Notes under the pieces: generated by a model
What the model was told of the DNA's origin: nothing
Databases searched by the model: none
What the model saw: only the letters and a program-made list of their open reading frames with translations
Made by a program: the position numbers and the translations under genes
In this document: positions 18,113-28,669 of the stretch, in pieces
Numbering within the stretch: position 1 is the first letter of the stretch
How the letters are laid out: each line of letters starts with the position of its first letter
Assembly (NCBI RefSeq): GCF_900129305.1
Contig: NZ_FQVB01000018.1
Coordinates: forward strand, 29,950 to 93,949
Source of the DNA: Desulfacinum infernum DSM 9756
GTDB lineage: Bacteria > Desulfobacterota > Syntrophobacteria > Syntrophobacterales > DSM-9756
Reading direction: 5' to 3'
DNA length: 64,000 nt

Positions 18113-19454
18113 GGTCTTTTCCTTTTGGGAGAAAGGTTCTGATCGGAAGGGCCCGGCCCTTGTAGTAGCGTTGATAGAGGGTGGCGTTGGAAAGGCCCAG
18201 GAAGTGGGCGAAGAGCGTCAGGTGGTTGCTGATCGATGCGCGCAGGATCCCGCGGTCCAGGTAGCGGCGCGGAGAGGTGAAAATCGTTTCCGGCAGGAAA
18301 AGCAGGCGTCCGTGGCTCCGGCAGGCCCTGGCGAAGTCCACGTCTTCCATGAGAAAGGGCCGGGCGAAGCCCCCGACGGCATCGAAGACGTCTCTTCGGC
18401 AGAAAAGCCCCTGATCTCCATAAGGCAGCCGAAAGATCCGGGTCCTTCCATTGGCCCAGGCGGCGATGGCGTCCAGCGCCCGGTTCGTGGGAGAAAAGCC
18501 CAACCGGAAGCAGCCCAGGGAAAAGCGCACATCCAGCATGATCTTTCGCACCTGGTAGGCGGCGGAAGGGCCGGGAAGGCAGTCGTCGTGCAGGAACCAG
18601 AGGATATTTCCCGAGGTGGTCCGGGCGCCGTGGTTCAACTGCCGGCCGCGCCCCGGAGGACTTTCCAGCCAGAGAACCCCGTCGCTTCGCCGGGGCGGCG
18701 CCTGGGCTCCGGAAACGCCTCGGACCACGCACAGTTCGTCTCCCGGCCAGAGGATCTTCCGGAGGCCTTGGATCCACGGCATGAGTTGATGACGGGGGGC
18801 CAGGGTGGGAACGACCACCGAGACGGTGGAAGAAAAGGCCCAGTGGCGCCTCAGGGCCGAAAGATCCTCCGGCCGGTCCACATCCCGGCGAGCGGGCAGG
18901 AGCCTCGTGGCGAGCCCTTCCGATTTCAGGGCTTTCAGGGTCCTCTCCAGCACGTCGGAAGTGCCCCATTGCGGGTCTTGGAAGGCCGCGGGGCAGGGGC
19001 GTCGCAGTCCCACGGCATAGAACCCGCCGTCTTCGGCCGGTCCCAGCACCGCCTCGGCCCCATCCAGAGCCCGAAAGGCGCCTTGCAGGTCTTGCGCGTT
19101 CACATCCGCGAGATCCGATCCCAGCAGGAGAACCCGGTCGTAGCCTCGGAGGAAAAGTTTCCGGAAAGCGAGGGCCATGCGTTCACCCAAATGGTCGCCT
19201 TCCTGGGGAAACACCGCCCAGGGGATGGAAAAACGGTCCCGGAAGGTCGGGACGCTTTCCGCCGGCGTCACCGCCGCGAAGACGTCCGTTCGGGGGGCGG
19301 TTGTTCGGAAATCCTCGATCAAGCCCAAGGCGAAACGAAGGAGCCTTTCGTAGAGATTGCAGGCGGCCCGATCTCCGATGTGCTTGGCCAGCCGTGTTTT
19401 GACTCGACCCGGTTCGGGGTTGCGCGCGAAGAGAATGAGAGCGTTTCGGTTCAT
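18084..19454 (-). CDS. fused GT-A transferases (DUF2064/TIGR04282 plus TIGR04283)
   Basis: 456 residues. Residues 1-200 match the DUF2064 type (LILFARNPEPGRVKTRLAK, LLLGSDLADVNAQDL, GPAEDGGFYAVGL, DVDRPEDL), called rSAM/selenodomain-associated transferase 1. Residues ~210-456 are a family-2 glycosyltransferase of the partner type (VSVVVPTLAPR, ILWFLHDDCLPGP, GDQGLFCRRDVFDAVGG, EDVDFARACRSHG). The two are normally neighbouring genes; here they are one protein. ATG 19454 overlaps the stop of the upstream membrane-protein gene by one base. The sugar donor and acceptor are unknown, and no rSAM/selenodomain gene is in the window. Confidence 0.85.
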   Translation of the reverse strand: MNRNALILFARNPEPGRVKTRLAKHIGDRAACNLYERLLRFALGLIEDFRTTAPRTDVFAAVTPAESVPTFRDRFSIPWAVFPQEGDHLGERMALAFRKLFLRGYDRVLLLGSDLADVNAQDLQGAFRALDGAEAVLGPAEDGGFYAVGLRRPCPAAFQDPQWGTSDVLERTLKALKSEGLATRLLPARRDVDRPEDLSALRRHWAFSSTVSVVVPTLAPRHQLMPWIQGLRKILWPGDELCVVRGVSGAQAPPRRSDGVLWLESPPGRGRQLNHGARTTSGNILWFLHDDCLPGPSAAYQVRKIMLDVRFSLGCFRLGFSPTNRALDAIAAWANGRTRIFRLPYGDQGLFCRRDVFDAVGGFARPFLMEDVDFARACRSHGRLLFLPETIFTSPRRYLDRGILRASISNHLTLFAHFLGLSNATLYQRYYKGRALPIRTFLPKGKDHGDHQIFHP

Positions 19455-21424
19455 CAGTAGGCCAGGCTTCCCAAAGAGCGCATGATGAGTGTGAAACCCA
19501 TGGCGAGCATGCCCATGAGGCCCATACCGCAGGAGAATCCCGCCAGGAGCACCGGGGCGTACTGGCGCCAGGCGAGGCCGTATTTCTTCACGAAGTAGTA
19601 GCGCCCCAGCAGGGCTCCGATCACTTCCAGGAAGATCCCGTGCGGAGTGGACTGGCCCAGCCCCCGCACCACGCCGTAGATGAGAAGAATGGGCCATCCC
19701 AAGGCGCTCAAGGCCCAGTAAGCCACACTTCCCAGTCCCAGACCCCAGAGCACGTAATCGACCTTGAGGGCCTCGAAGAAGGGGGAATAGCCTTCCAGGG
19801 TGGCGCTTTGCAGCAGCAGGGTGTTCAACGCCTGCAGATGCCACAATTCCTGGGCGTAGGGGTACTGGTTGGAAGGGATGGGCGCGAGCCTCCAGATGTA
19901 TTGGGAAAAGAGGAGGCTTGCAATCATCACCACGGGAAAGACCAGGATTTCCGCCTTGATGATGCTCCGAAAGCTGGTGCCCGTGAGCTCAATTTCGCGC
20001 CACCGCACCGTGGCCTTTCCGTAGTTGTGGAACGGAATGGGGGCGTACCAGATGCCGATCCCGTGGTAGCCGAAGAACTTGGAGGCCGCGATGAAACTCA
20101 CCTCCCGCACCATGGGAAGACTCACGAACTGGCCGGCGATGCCTTCCATCCGGGCGGACACGTAGCTGATGAAGGGGGTGTAGATGAATCCGTAGGCGAC
20201 CAGGAAAATCCAGGGGAATCCGGGCACCAGGATGGAGGAGACGACCACGTAGGCCGTGGTGGAGGCCACGTAGATGCCGATGGCGATCCAGATGTTGAAG
20301 TCCCCTCGGCCCGGCGGCGGGGTGAAGATCCTTTTCACGCGCTCGCGAAACGGCGCCATTTCGGAACTGCGGAGGCTCTGAACCACCTGAAAGATTCCGA
20401 TGAAGGCGATGGCCAAGCCGATTCCGATGCCGAAGCTCATGTAGAAGTCGAAGTTGTTGGCAAAGACCGTATCCACGGTTCCCATGCCCTTGTGCCACCG
20501 GTGGAGGATCCCGGCGCGGTAGAGGATCGGATTGGCCACCAGGGTGATGAAAAAGCCCACCAGACCGCCTATGACGGCCCAGAAGGGCAGGACCATGCCC
20601 ACGAAAAGAAGCCCCAGGTCCAGCTGGATGCCTGTGGCCACGGCCGGCAGGATGTCCTCGGTCACGGGCGTCAGCTCGATCCAGGGAATGGGAAGGATCC
20701 TCAGGGGCTCCGATAGAAAGACCCCCGATGCCGCGGGAACCAGCACGTAGAGGGCCCCGAAGGCCAGCCCGATCATCCCGCCCACGGAAAAGAGCCGCCA
20801 TTTCCAGCCCGTTTCCTTCTTCTCGGCCGATTCCGCCAGGGCCATGTTGCCCAAGGCGCCCACGGGGGCCATGGGGAAGGGCAGTTTTTCCACATCCGAG
20901 GTGAGTCGATACAGCGCATAACCCAACCCGAAATGGTCCACCGCCTGGATCAGTTCGAAGCCCACCATGAGCAGGATGGGAATGAGCCAGTCCCGGTGGA
21001 AAAAGGTTCGTTCCACCAGGGATTCGGACCCCGGCTGGGGGGCCACCCAGGTGGGGATGTACTGGGTGAGGCCCAGCATGCGGGCCGCTTCCGACTGCAC
21101 CAGGTACTGGTTCCAGAGAAGCCCCGAAAAAGGGGAGGCCATGGCCGCTCCGGCCATGTAGTAGAGCACGAAGATTTCCTGCTGGCTCAGTTTCGTGTAG
21201 GCCCGCTTGGCCACCTCGGCAAAGAGGATGATGGTGACCCACCGGGCCGCCGGGCCGATGCCCGTTCCGATGACCAGCCCCAGGTACATGGATCCGGGCA
21301 TCATCAGAAAGCCTATGAAGATGGCGCCTAGGACCGATTTCCAGCCGAACCCGTCTTCGAATTTTTCGGGAGGCTGCAAGAGGTCTCGGTATTCTTTGAG
21401 TTCCTTGTCTTCAACCATCGGCAT
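19454..21424 (-). CDS. multi-pass membrane protein, OPT-like transporter
   Basis: 656 residues with about 14-16 hydrophobic segments (for example SVLGAIFIGFLMMPGSMYLG and LFVGMVLPFWAVIGGLVGFF). The protein resembles the oligopeptide-transporter-like group often annotated beside DUF6785 proteins. The N-terminal ~28 residues are charged and cytoplasmic. It is nearly the same length as the membrane protein encoded at 21863-23839, from which it is separated by a repeat-rich gap of 438 bases, and the two may form a pair. It precedes the fused glycosyltransferase with a one-base overlap. Substrate unknown. Confidence 0.75.
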   Translation of the reverse strand: MPMVEDKELKEYRDLLQPPEKFEDGFGWKSVLGAIFIGFLMMPGSMYLGLVIGTGIGPAARWVTIILFAEVAKRAYTKLSQQEIFVLYYMAGAAMASPFSGLLWNQYLVQSEAARMLGLTQYIPTWVAPQPGSESLVERTFFHRDWLIPILLMVGFELIQAVDHFGLGYALYRLTSDVEKLPFPMAPVGALGNMALAESAEKKETGWKWRLFSVGGMIGLAFGALYVLVPAASGVFLSEPLRILPIPWIELTPVTEDILPAVATGIQLDLGLLFVGMVLPFWAVIGGLVGFFITLVANPILYRAGILHRWHKGMGTVDTVFANNFDFYMSFGIGIGLAIAFIGIFQVVQSLRSSEMAPFRERVKRIFTPPPGRGDFNIWIAIGIYVASTTAYVVVSSILVPGFPWIFLVAYGFIYTPFISYVSARMEGIAGQFVSLPMVREVSFIAASKFFGYHGIGIWYAPIPFHNYGKATVRWREIELTGTSFRSIIKAEILVFPVVMIASLLFSQYIWRLAPIPSNQYPYAQELWHLQALNTLLLQSATLEGYSPFFEALKVDYVLWGLGLGSVAYWALSALGWPILLIYGVVRGLGQSTPHGIFLEVIGALLGRYYFVKKYGLAWRQYAPVLLAGFSCGMGLMGMLAMGFTLIMRSLGSLAY

Positions 21425-21489
21425 CCTCGCCTTGGGCTGTCCTGACCGAGTGATATTTCCTCCGGGTTTATCTGCCCCCGTGCGCTTAC

Positions 21490-21561
21490 CGGGCGGGGAT
21501 AAACCCCGCCCCTACTCAACAGGTCCATCTGTCATTGTAGGGGCGGGCTTTACGCCCGCCC
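21490..21561 (+). repeat. paired GC-palindrome repeat, family 2 copy 1
   Basis: CGGGCGGGGATAAACCCCGC...CCTAC, a ~20-base spacer, then GTAGGGGCGGGCTTTACGCC...CCC. The same two palindromes in inverted order occur at 31456-31525 with a different spacer. Confidence 0.65.
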
Positions 21562-21715
21562 TTCAGAACCTGTCCATGAAAAAGAATCGTCCACTTGAGG
21601 TCGAAATCATGCTGGCCGCGCAACAATCCGAGAGCACGTTTCTTTCACATTAACGACCATGGCGTGGCACGCCACCCCGCCGGGATGAAAGAGTGGGCCG
21701 GAGCAAGGGGCCTTT

Positions 21716-21805
21716 GTGGGAGCGCCGCAAGGCGCGATTTGCTTTGCGTGATCGCGCGGCTGTTGAATGGCCGCCCACCCTCATCGCGGCTTTCGCCGCT
21801 CCCAC
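21716..21805. repeat. long inverted repeat GTGGGAGCG...CGCTCCCAC
   Basis: GTGGGAGCG with a CCGCAAGGCGCGAT tail on the left faces ATCGCGGCTTTCGCCGCTCCCAC on the right, about 90 bases end to end. This is a REP-type intergenic palindrome. Confidence 0.6.
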
Positions 21806-21862
21806 ACACCAGACTTTCACATTTGCGTCTATTTGCGTTCATTCGCGGTTCTCTTTAGTCCG

Positions 21863-23839
21863 TCAAAGCGGCAGAACGTGGTAGCTGAACGGCATGAAAA
21901 GCCCGGCCGCCATCCACACCACGGCCATGAGCATGTCGCCCACGATCAAACCGATAAAGAGCCGCCGCACTTCCTTGAACTGGCGCACACCTCCGTAGCG
22001 GAGCACCAGCGTGTTGCAAAGCCAGCCGATGAGGAAGCTGAACCACAGGATGCGCATGGCGGAGCTGTACGTCGTGAGATACCCGATGGGATGCAGCGGC
22101 CACCAGATGAACCGTCGAAATCCCAGGACCAGTAGACCCATGACCACCGCTCCGCTGAAGGCGAAGACCAGGCTCCATCTCTTGGGGGCTTCCGGATAAT
22201 TGATGAGCTGGAAGACGTTTTCATGAACCCGCCGGGCCGTCTCCACCGCCCAGTCGTCGGGAAGCAGGTTGAGCCCGGTCTTGTAGGCCAGGATCAGCAT
22301 GGTCAAACAGGAGACCGCCACGCCGATGACCATGGCGGCCACCACCCCCGCAAGAAAGCGAACTCGGGGTGAGGCGTCCTCCGAGAGTTTGGACGCGTGG
22401 AACAGGCTGGGCGTCAGCGATTCGCGCATGTCCACGAAGGTGACCTTCTGGACGACCATGGCCAGGTAGAGGGTGAGGGGCGCGATGGTCTTGGTGTGGA
22501 GAGCGGCCAGGAACCCGTCGGAAGGGGCGGCGGTGAGGGTGAAGTAGGGAAGCCCGCCCTGGCAGATGAGTCGGGCCGATACCAGCTGGAGCATGAAGCA
22601 CGCCCCCAGGAAGAGGAACGCGGGCAGAAGGTCCATTCCGAAATAGCGCATCCACGCCAGGGTGCCCGCGAAGCCTCCCACAAAGAGATAGAAGGCCTTT
22701 TTCGGGTCCACCAGCGCGCGGTGGGGTTCGTCGGGCAGCGCGGACCGGCCCAGCACCCTTCGGACGATCTCCATCAGGTGATTTCTGGAAAGCCACACGA
22801 TGAAGAAAAAGAAGACCCCGAAGGCTCCCACCATCTGCATTTCTTCCACATTGGCCAGAACCGGCCCGAACGTGGTGCCCAGGGCGGCGGAAGGAAGGCG
22901 CCAACCGAAGAGCTGCAAAAGGCCGGGAAGCAGACCGCCCAGGACGAAAAAGAACCACAGGCTGAAGGAAACCTGCTTGGATGTCAGATAGGCAAAGCCG
23001 ATGAAGGCCGGATAGAGATAGATCTTGGCCTTGTGGAATCCCGAAAGGAGGCCTTCCTTGGGAACATAGGGCTGGGCCAGGAAGAGGGTCGGGATCTGCG
23101 GCACGTGGGGATAGAAGGTGTGAAGGCCGTTCATGAGGTGAAGAAAGACGGGAACCGCCAGCCCCAAGAGGAAGTACTTGTGCCCCAGGAAGTTCCGGAG
23201 CGTCCCCTTTTCCGATTCCGTGCTCAGGACCTGAGGCACGCGAAGGAGGGGGAAGTTCATCTTTTCGTTTTCGATCCATTGGTGGCTGAAGAGGCCCACC
23301 ATGCCGAAGAGAGCCGCATAGACAAACAGGATGAAAAGGGCCCAGCATGCCAGCGGCATCACCCAGGCCGCCCAGGGAATGTGGAAGGGGACCTGCCACC
23401 ACGCCAGTTCCCGGCCGTTTTCCAGTCCGCGGTAGAGCGTCTGGACGGCGTCGGGATCCAGGGGAAAGAGCCGGGGTGAGACCAGGGGAAGCAGGGTCTT
23501 GGCCTGGGGTGATCCGGTGGATTCCAGCCAGGCGGGGGTGGTGATGTTGACGAGAAAGGTTCGAAAGAGACCCGTATAGGCGATGCCCGTGGAGATGCCG
23601 ATCATGGCCCAGATGAGAAAGAGTTCCTGGGCGCTGAGCGCCGCCCGCGGGTGGAGCTTCCGGGCCAGTGGGTTGTAGAGGACGGCGAAGACGAAGAGGG
23701 CGGCGAAGGCGACCACCGGGAAATGGCCGCCCGCCAGGGGGCTGTTTTGAAGCTGTACGTTGTTGTAGGGGGTCACGGCGCAAAAGAAAGCGGCCAGAAG
23801 GGCCCCCAGCCCCAGTGCTGTGAGTCGAACCTTTCCCAC
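21863..23839 (-). CDS. multi-pass membrane protein, DUF6785/DUF6784-like
   Basis: 658 residues, about 14-16 transmembrane segments. The N-terminus begins with a hydrophobic segment and the family-like TPYNNVQLQNSPLAGGHFPV, and the C-terminal region has the small-residue membrane helices of the DUF6784 part. The start appears to be GTG 23839; the possible Shine-Dalgarno AAAGGATC is rather far. It starts 20 bases after the stop of the giant FtsX fusion, so it belongs to the same operon. Function unknown; the OPT-like fold suggests transport of peptides or metal chelates. Confidence 0.75.
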   Translation of the reverse strand: MGKVRLTALGLGALLAAFFCAVTPYNNVQLQNSPLAGGHFPVVAFAALFVFAVLYNPLARKLHPRAALSAQELFLIWAMIGISTGIAYTGLFRTFLVNITTPAWLESTGSPQAKTLLPLVSPRLFPLDPDAVQTLYRGLENGRELAWWQVPFHIPWAAWVMPLACWALFILFVYAALFGMVGLFSHQWIENEKMNFPLLRVPQVLSTESEKGTLRNFLGHKYFLLGLAVPVFLHLMNGLHTFYPHVPQIPTLFLAQPYVPKEGLLSGFHKAKIYLYPAFIGFAYLTSKQVSFSLWFFFVLGGLLPGLLQLFGWRLPSAALGTTFGPVLANVEEMQMVGAFGVFFFFIVWLSRNHLMEIVRRVLGRSALPDEPHRALVDPKKAFYLFVGGFAGTLAWMRYFGMDLLPAFLFLGACFMLQLVSARLICQGGLPYFTLTAAPSDGFLAALHTKTIAPLTLYLAMVVQKVTFVDMRESLTPSLFHASKLSEDASPRVRFLAGVVAAMVIGVAVSCLTMLILAYKTGLNLLPDDWAVETARRVHENVFQLINYPEAPKRWSLVFAFSGAVVMGLLVLGFRRFIWWPLHPIGYLTTYSSAMRILWFSFLIGWLCNTLVLRYGGVRQFKEVRRLFIGLIVGDMLMAVVWMAAGLFMPFSYHVLPL

Positions 23840-23858
23840 GCTCTGATCCGATCCTTTG

Positions 23859-26800
23859 TCAAATGGCCGAAGTCACAAGAACGGTCTCCGCTTCCTCACC
23901 GGCGTCCGAATCCGGATCCGCCTGCGAATACCGGCGTTTGGCCTCGTCGTCCAACAGGCGCCACAGGAGCATCTGCTTTCGCAACACCCGGATGAAGTTC
24001 TTGTTGGCCCTTTCCCAGGCCGATCTTTCCCCGGAAAGGCGAATCATCTGAACGGCCACCTCCATGTAGCCCGGGTTCTCTTCGGACGGGCAGCAGTGGA
24101 GCTGAAGCCTTTGCTTGATGCCGAAATCGAAGGGGGCGAGCCACACATTGGCGCGCAGGGTGAGACACACCGGATAGGGCATGCGGGCCGGCCGCGCAAT
24201 GGTGTCGTCCGGCACCAGGCTGGCTTCGTCCACGATGAAGGCTCCGTGGGCCACATCCTGATGATCCCGGATGAAGGCTTCCAGAAAACGGATGATGCCC
24301 AATTCCTCTTCCGGCTTCAGAAGGAACGGAAGGCGCAGTTCCAGGAGATCCCCCTGGGCTTCGGGAAGCGTCCAGCTGCGGGTCACGTCCGGCATGGCCA
24401 TTTCGGCGGCCATGCGGGCCGGGTAGAGGGAGGCCAGGAACACCACGGAAAAGACGAGGACCATGCAAGCCACGCTGGCCAGGGAGGAATAGTTGAACGT
24501 GAGTTCGGCGAACATGGGCCAGGTGCCCACCAGTTTCGCCGTGATCTGGGCCAGGATGTAGCCGATCACGGTGGAGAGGACCGCCAGCGAGAGCGCCTCC
24601 ACGATGAAAAGAAAGCCCACGTGGGTCGGCGCCAGCCCCACGGAAGTGTAGACGCCGATTTCCGTCTTTCGCTCATGTACGTGCCCGATCATGGTGTTCA
24701 GGCAGATGAAGACCACGATGAGAATAGGCACCAGAAGGTTGGCCACGCCCTGGTAGCGGATGGCCTTGGCCGCCGTGTGGTACCAGGTCTGTTGGGCTCC
24801 CACGAAAAGCGGATAGGAAAACCATCGGGACAGGTCTTCGGCGATCTTGCGGGCCGTATCGGGGCTTTCCGTGACCAGGGAGACGGCCCGAAGACTTCCC
24901 CCCAGCGCTCGGCACGTTTCGAAGGGCATGATGACCAGGGAGTCGGCGCGGGCGAAACGGAAGCGCTGGGTCATGGGCAGGATCTCTTCGCCCGATTCCA
25001 TGGCCTCCACTTCCACCTCGCTGATCTCCTCGTCCGGGGCGATTTCCAGGTAGGCCGGCTGGACCCGATGGCCGTCCAGATCCCGGTAGGTTTCCAGCCG
25101 CTTGGGATCGAAAAAGCCGATCACCTTGTAGGACTGCTCCCATATTCTCACGGTGGCGCCGCCGTCCGAATCGGCCTCCAGCCCCAGCTCTTCCGCCAGG
25201 TTGACCGGCAGGAGCACGGCCTTTTCATCCTCCGCCTGGAACCAACGGCCGCGGACAACGATCTGGCGAAAACTCCGGGGGGCGTCGATTCCCAGGCCCA
25301 GCAAGCCTTCCACGGCCGTTTCCCGAAGATCCCTCGCAACGGGGGCCACCGATCGTTGGGACGGATGAGCCGGGTCGATCCAGGCCCTGGGCCAGATGAG
25401 GGCCTCATGGCCGTAACGGCCCTTCATGTCCGAGAGGGTCAGCGAGGTGAGGGGGCGCCAGATGGTGTGGTGGATCAGCACGCCGCTGTAGGGAGCCGAA
25501 TCGGCGATCCGGGACAGGGTGGTCTTGGTGAGACTCTTCACGTTGGTAAAAGACATCACCGTGAAGGTGAGGATGATCAGGGTCACGCAGGTGAGCGCCG
25601 TCCGAAGCCTTCGGCGATGAAGGTTGGAGGCCCCGATGGCGAAGCCGGCTCCGAAGGCCTGCCATTTGTTGACGTTTTCCCGGCCCGCCGCCGACCCCTC
25701 CGGGCCCTTCTGGACCGCTTCCATTTCCCGTTCGAAGCGGACGAAAATGATCCAGGAGACCAGCACCGAAAGTCCCACGATGAAGAAGGCGATGATCACC
25801 ACCATGGGGCTGTAGGTGAGCTGAAAGGCGGGATGAAGCGCCTTGATGGTGAAGATGGTGGCGAGCAGGATGACGAAAAACGCCGTAATTTGCTTGTAGA
25901 TGTTTCGAAAGCAGAAGAGGTAGCGTTCCAGGCAGTAGGCGAAGGGGACGAAGAGCGCCACGAAGAACATGACGCCGCCCAGGATGTCCCGCTGGGTGTT
26001 TTCGATCTCGGCGTACACCACGTTCAGCTTGGCCCACGCCGATACGGTCTTGTCCCACATGCGGGCGTATCGGTTCGCCCCGGCTGCCTCGTCCGCGGCC
26101 TTCAAGTCCCCGGCGGCCTCCCGGTACAAATCCTCCAGGTACTTGTTGCTGATCCCCCTGCGATCCAGGTTGTCCAGGCGATGGGCCACCAGGGTGCGAA
26201 GATCGTGGGCCACCCGGGAGAAGGTGCGGGAGAGGATGGGCGGAGATCCGATGAGGTATCCCTGTCCCAAAGGATTCCGGGGGTTGGCGTTGATAAGGAG
26301 GAATTCCTTTCGGAGCAGGGTGTCGGCCAGGATCAACTTGAACCGGGTGCCTTTTTCCAGAAAGAGCGAGATGCCGAAGGTGTCCCGTCCGTCCACCCGG
26401 CTGTACCAATACTTGAGAGGGCGGGCGCCCGTGACGCCGTCCAGGAGAGTGACCTTGGTCAGGTGGCTCAGCTGTTGGGGATCGAAGACTCCGATCACGT
26501 CCGTCTGGTCACAATGGAACATGATGAGAGTGGTGCTGCCCACCTGTCCCTTGATCTTGAGCCGGTAATTGTCCTTGCCGGTCTGCACCTTGTCGGCCGT
26601 CCAGGCGATTCGGCCCGTGGCGGGATCGATCCCGTAGGGTTCCAGGATGACCTTCTGAAAGGCCACGCGATTGTTGGCCACCCCGGGCAGAAAGAAGGTG
26701 CCGTCTCGAAAGGCCATGGTCCGAAAGATGGTGTCGCCCTGGATGGCGCAGACGATGGTGCCGGGAGCGGGCTGGTCGGCAAAGAGTTCCCCCTGGCGGA

Positions 26801-28667
26801 TGAACATGGTCTTGCCCTTGATGGCCGCGAGGCCCTGGATGCCCGTGCGACAGCTGGCCTGCAGATCCGGATGGGACAGCACGCGACTGAGAAAGGGGGG
26901 GAGGAACTTCTGGAGGATGTCGAGATTCTCCCAATGGATGCGTTCCACCGTGTCGTTGGGAGTGCCCCACGCCAGGCGCCGGTTGTTGAGGGTGGTGAGC
27001 GTCACCGCCGAACAGTCCGAAAGGGCTCCGATGTCGCACGCCAGGCAATGCAGGCCGGGGTTTTCCACCGCCGTGGAGGCGAATCCTGCCCCATAACGGT
27101 CCGTTTTCGTGAAGATCTGAGGCGTGCCCGACGCGCCGGCCGCTTCCTCCGCCGCTTCCTCCATGATCTCCGCAAGCCGGAGACTCCGCACCACGCGCCG
27201 CACCTGCTCCCGGAGCGGAAAGGTGCCGCCCCATTCGCTGAGAGCGACGGGCAGGGATTGGGAAGACAGGTTGAGGCTCAGGTGGAGGATGGTTTCGTGA
27301 TCATCCAGTAGGTTGCGCAGGGTTCTCCACGATCGGATGACACGCCATCGCTTGTCCAGTTCGCGTTTCTCCTTGTCCAGCAGCTTTCGGGCTCCGGCCA
27401 GGAGTTCCAGTGCCAGCCGCTCTTGCTCCGAATCCAGGTTGGAGGGATCGTCCTGCCAGCTCAACCTTCGGCACCGGCGGGCTTGGGCGGCCGTGGCATC
27501 GATGTCGGTGACGCTCGCATCCTCCGCTTTTCCCGCCGCGTTTCGATATTGGATCAGACGGGTAAGACGGTCCGCTTCGTCCTTGGCCCGTTCCACCACT
27601 TCCCGCCAGACCAGTCGGTCCCGTTGGGGATCTCCCGTGTTCCACGGTACGGGGTGCTGGAAGGAAGAGAGCAGGGCTTTCAGGTCTTTCCTTCGGTCCC
27701 GGATGGTTCGCCGTTCCTCACGGATGTCCTTCTTTCGACCCCGGGCGATCCAGGTGAAGTGCCTGGATCCTGCCAGGCCCTGGCCGTACCCGGAGGTGGC
27801 CAGGAGGAGCACGGAACGTTCCGGCGGCCGGGCCGCCAGGTCCTCGGCCAGTTTGAGGAGCATGGCCGCGGAGACGGCCTGATCCGCTCCCGGCGCCAGT
27901 CCCACCACGTGGGTGGTGGCATCGAAGGATGCTTCGATCACCACCAGTTCCTGGGAAAGATCTTCGGAACGGCCGGGAATCAGACCGTAAACGTTCTGGG
28001 CCACGCGGTTTTCCCAGTGGGCTTGTGCCCGAAGAACCGCTTCACGTCCGCCCTTCGCCAGGGTCCGGAGATGTTCAGCCGTTTGTGCCGGCGCGTAGAA
28101 ACGGGGAAATGCCAACGGGGTGGGGATGTTCTTGTCCTGAAAGTGCTGCCTCGTATCGTCGGGGCCGCCCAGAAAGATCACGGCCTTGGCCGAAAGGGAG
28201 GCCGCGATCCACCAGTTTTCCGCCGAGTTCTGATCCATGAGCACGATGGCCCCTTCCAGGGGAACATCGTCCAAATGGGGCAGATCTCCGTTTGCCACAT
28301 AGACCAGAGGCCCGCGCAGTCCGCCTTCCGGAGTGCGGGGCAGCATGGCCATGTTGGGGCCCCAGGGAAAGATCTCGTAGGTCGTGGAGCCCACTTGAAG
28401 GGACGCCCGGTCGGAGACGGGAACGGGCTGGAAGTAGAGCTGCGTACCCACGTTTTTCAGCCCGAACCGTTGGAACTGTCCCGCGATGTAACGGGCGGCG
28501 GCATCGCAGCCCGAAGATCCCGTGGACCGGTCGGGAAATCGGGTGAGGGCCTGAAGATGCTCCCGGACCGTGGCCGCGCCGGCTTCGTTCCATCCCCGCC
28601 ATGTCCCCGATAGGGCCGCCAGGAGGATCAAGAGTGCCGGGATGAGATAAGGCCTTGTTCGAGCCAT
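23859..28667 (-). CDS. giant fusion: degenerate M28 peptidase ectodomain plus FtsX permease
   Basis: 1602 residues. Residues 1-30 form a signal anchor ([18 protein letters not shown]). Residues ~35-330 look like a PA-inserted M28 aminopeptidase, but the metal and catalytic residues are lost: the expected H-x-D is SFD, the GADDN motif is GADQAV, and the GEE motif is GYGQ. A long coil-rich region (~330-895) follows. Then come three membrane helices (~897-915, ~932-950, ~956-975) and an FtsX/MacB core with helices at ~1022-1042, ~1307-1325, ~1352-1372 and ~1392-1414 flanking a ~265-residue extracytoplasmic domain. Residues 1420-1602 are a cytoplasmic tail. ATG 28667 lies two bases after the stop of the ABC ATPase gene. 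It is probably the main permease of an ABC exporter or mechanotransmission complex whose ectodomain binds rather than cleaves peptide or glycopeptide. Confidence 0.82.
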   Translation of the reverse strand: MARTRPYLIPALLILLAALSGTWRGWNEAGAATVREHLQALTRFPDRSTGSSGCDAAARYIAGQFQRFGLKNVGTQLYFQPVPVSDRASLQVGSTTYEIFPWGPNMAMLPRTPEGGLRGPLVYVANGDLPHLDDVPLEGAIVLMDQNSAENWWIAASLSAKAVIFLGGPDDTRQHFQDKNIPTPLAFPRFYAPAQTAEHLRTLAKGGREAVLRAQAHWENRVAQNVYGLIPGRSEDLSQELVVIEASFDATTHVVGLAPGADQAVSAAMLLKLAEDLAARPPERSVLLLATSGYGQGLAGSRHFTWIARGRKKDIREERRTIRDRRKDLKALLSSFQHPVPWNTGDPQRDRLVWREVVERAKDEADRLTRLIQYRNAAGKAEDASVTDIDATAAQARRCRRLSWQDDPSNLDSEQERLALELLAGARKLLDKEKRELDKRWRVIRSWRTLRNLLDDHETILHLSLNLSSQSLPVALSEWGGTFPLREQVRRVVRSLRLAEIMEEAAEEAAGASGTPQIFTKTDRYGAGFASTAVENPGLHCLACDIGALSDCSAVTLTTLNNRRLAWGTPNDTVERIHWENLDILQKFLPPFLSRVLSHPDLQASCRTGIQGLAAIKGKTMFIRQGELFADQPAPGTIVCAIQGDTIFRTMAFRDGTFFLPGVANNRVAFQKVILEPYGIDPATGRIAWTADKVQTGKDNYRLKIKGQVGSTTLIMFHCDQTDVIGVFDPQQLSHLTKVTLLDGVTGARPLKYWYSRVDGRDTFGISLFLEKGTRFKLILADTLLRKEFLLINANPRNPLGQGYLIGSPPILSRTFSRVAHDLRTLVAHRLDNLDRRGISNKYLEDLYREAAGDLKAADEAAGANRYARMWDKTVSAWAKLNVVYAEIENTQRDILGGVMFFVALFVPFAYCLERYLFCFRNIYKQITAFFVILLATIFTIKALHPAFQLTYSPMVVIIAFFIVGLSVLVSWIIFVRFEREMEAVQKGPEGSAAGRENVNKWQAFGAGFAIGASNLHRRRLRTALTCVTLIILTFTVMSFTNVKSLTKTTLSRIADSAPYSGVLIHHTIWRPLTSLTLSDMKGRYGHEALIWPRAWIDPAHPSQRSVAPVARDLRETAVEGLLGLGIDAPRSFRQIVVRGRWFQAEDEKAVLLPVNLAEELGLEADSDGGATVRIWEQSYKVIGFFDPKRLETYRDLDGHRVQPAYLEIAPDEEISEVEVEAMESGEEILPMTQRFRFARADSLVIMPFETCRALGGSLRAVSLVTESPDTARKIAEDLSRWFSYPLFVGAQQTWYHTAAKAIRYQGVANLLVPILIVVFICLNTMIGHVHERKTEIGVYTSVGLAPTHVGFLFIVEALSLAVLSTVIGYILAQITAKLVGTWPMFAELTFNYSSLASVACMVLVFSVVFLASLYPARMAAEMAMPDVTRSWTLPEAQGDLLELRLPFLLKPEEELGIIRFLEAFIRDHQDVAHGAFIVDEASLVPDDTIARPARMPYPVCLTLRANVWLAPFDFGIKQRLQLHCCPSEENPGYMEVAVQMIRLSGERSAWERANKNFIRVLRKQMLLWRLLDDEAKRRYSQADPDSDAGEEAETVLVTSAI

Positions 28668-28669
28668 GA

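Larger units (their letters stand above)
21425..21862. other. repeat-rich gene-free region
   Basis: Gap of 438 bases between two membrane-protein genes. It holds the paired GGGCGGG repeat (21490-21561), a long GTGGGAGCG inverted repeat (21716-21805) and the motif TTTGCGTTCATTCGCGGTT (21832-21850), which recurs in part elsewhere. There is no gene. The promoter of the 19454-21424 gene must lie near 21430-21480, but I see no clear box. Confidence 0.65.

Noticed and set aside
21716..21805. CRISPR array or tRNA-like structure
   Set aside because: There is one inverted repeat only, with no regularly spaced direct repeats and no cloverleaf. It fits a REP-type palindrome.
23856..27311. 1151-codon open frame on the + strand antisense to the FtsX fusion gene
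   Set aside because: It is the mirror of a GC-rich coding sequence, its protein is His/Gly/Asp-rich without any domain, and the minus strand has a clear multi-domain protein with coupled neighbours.
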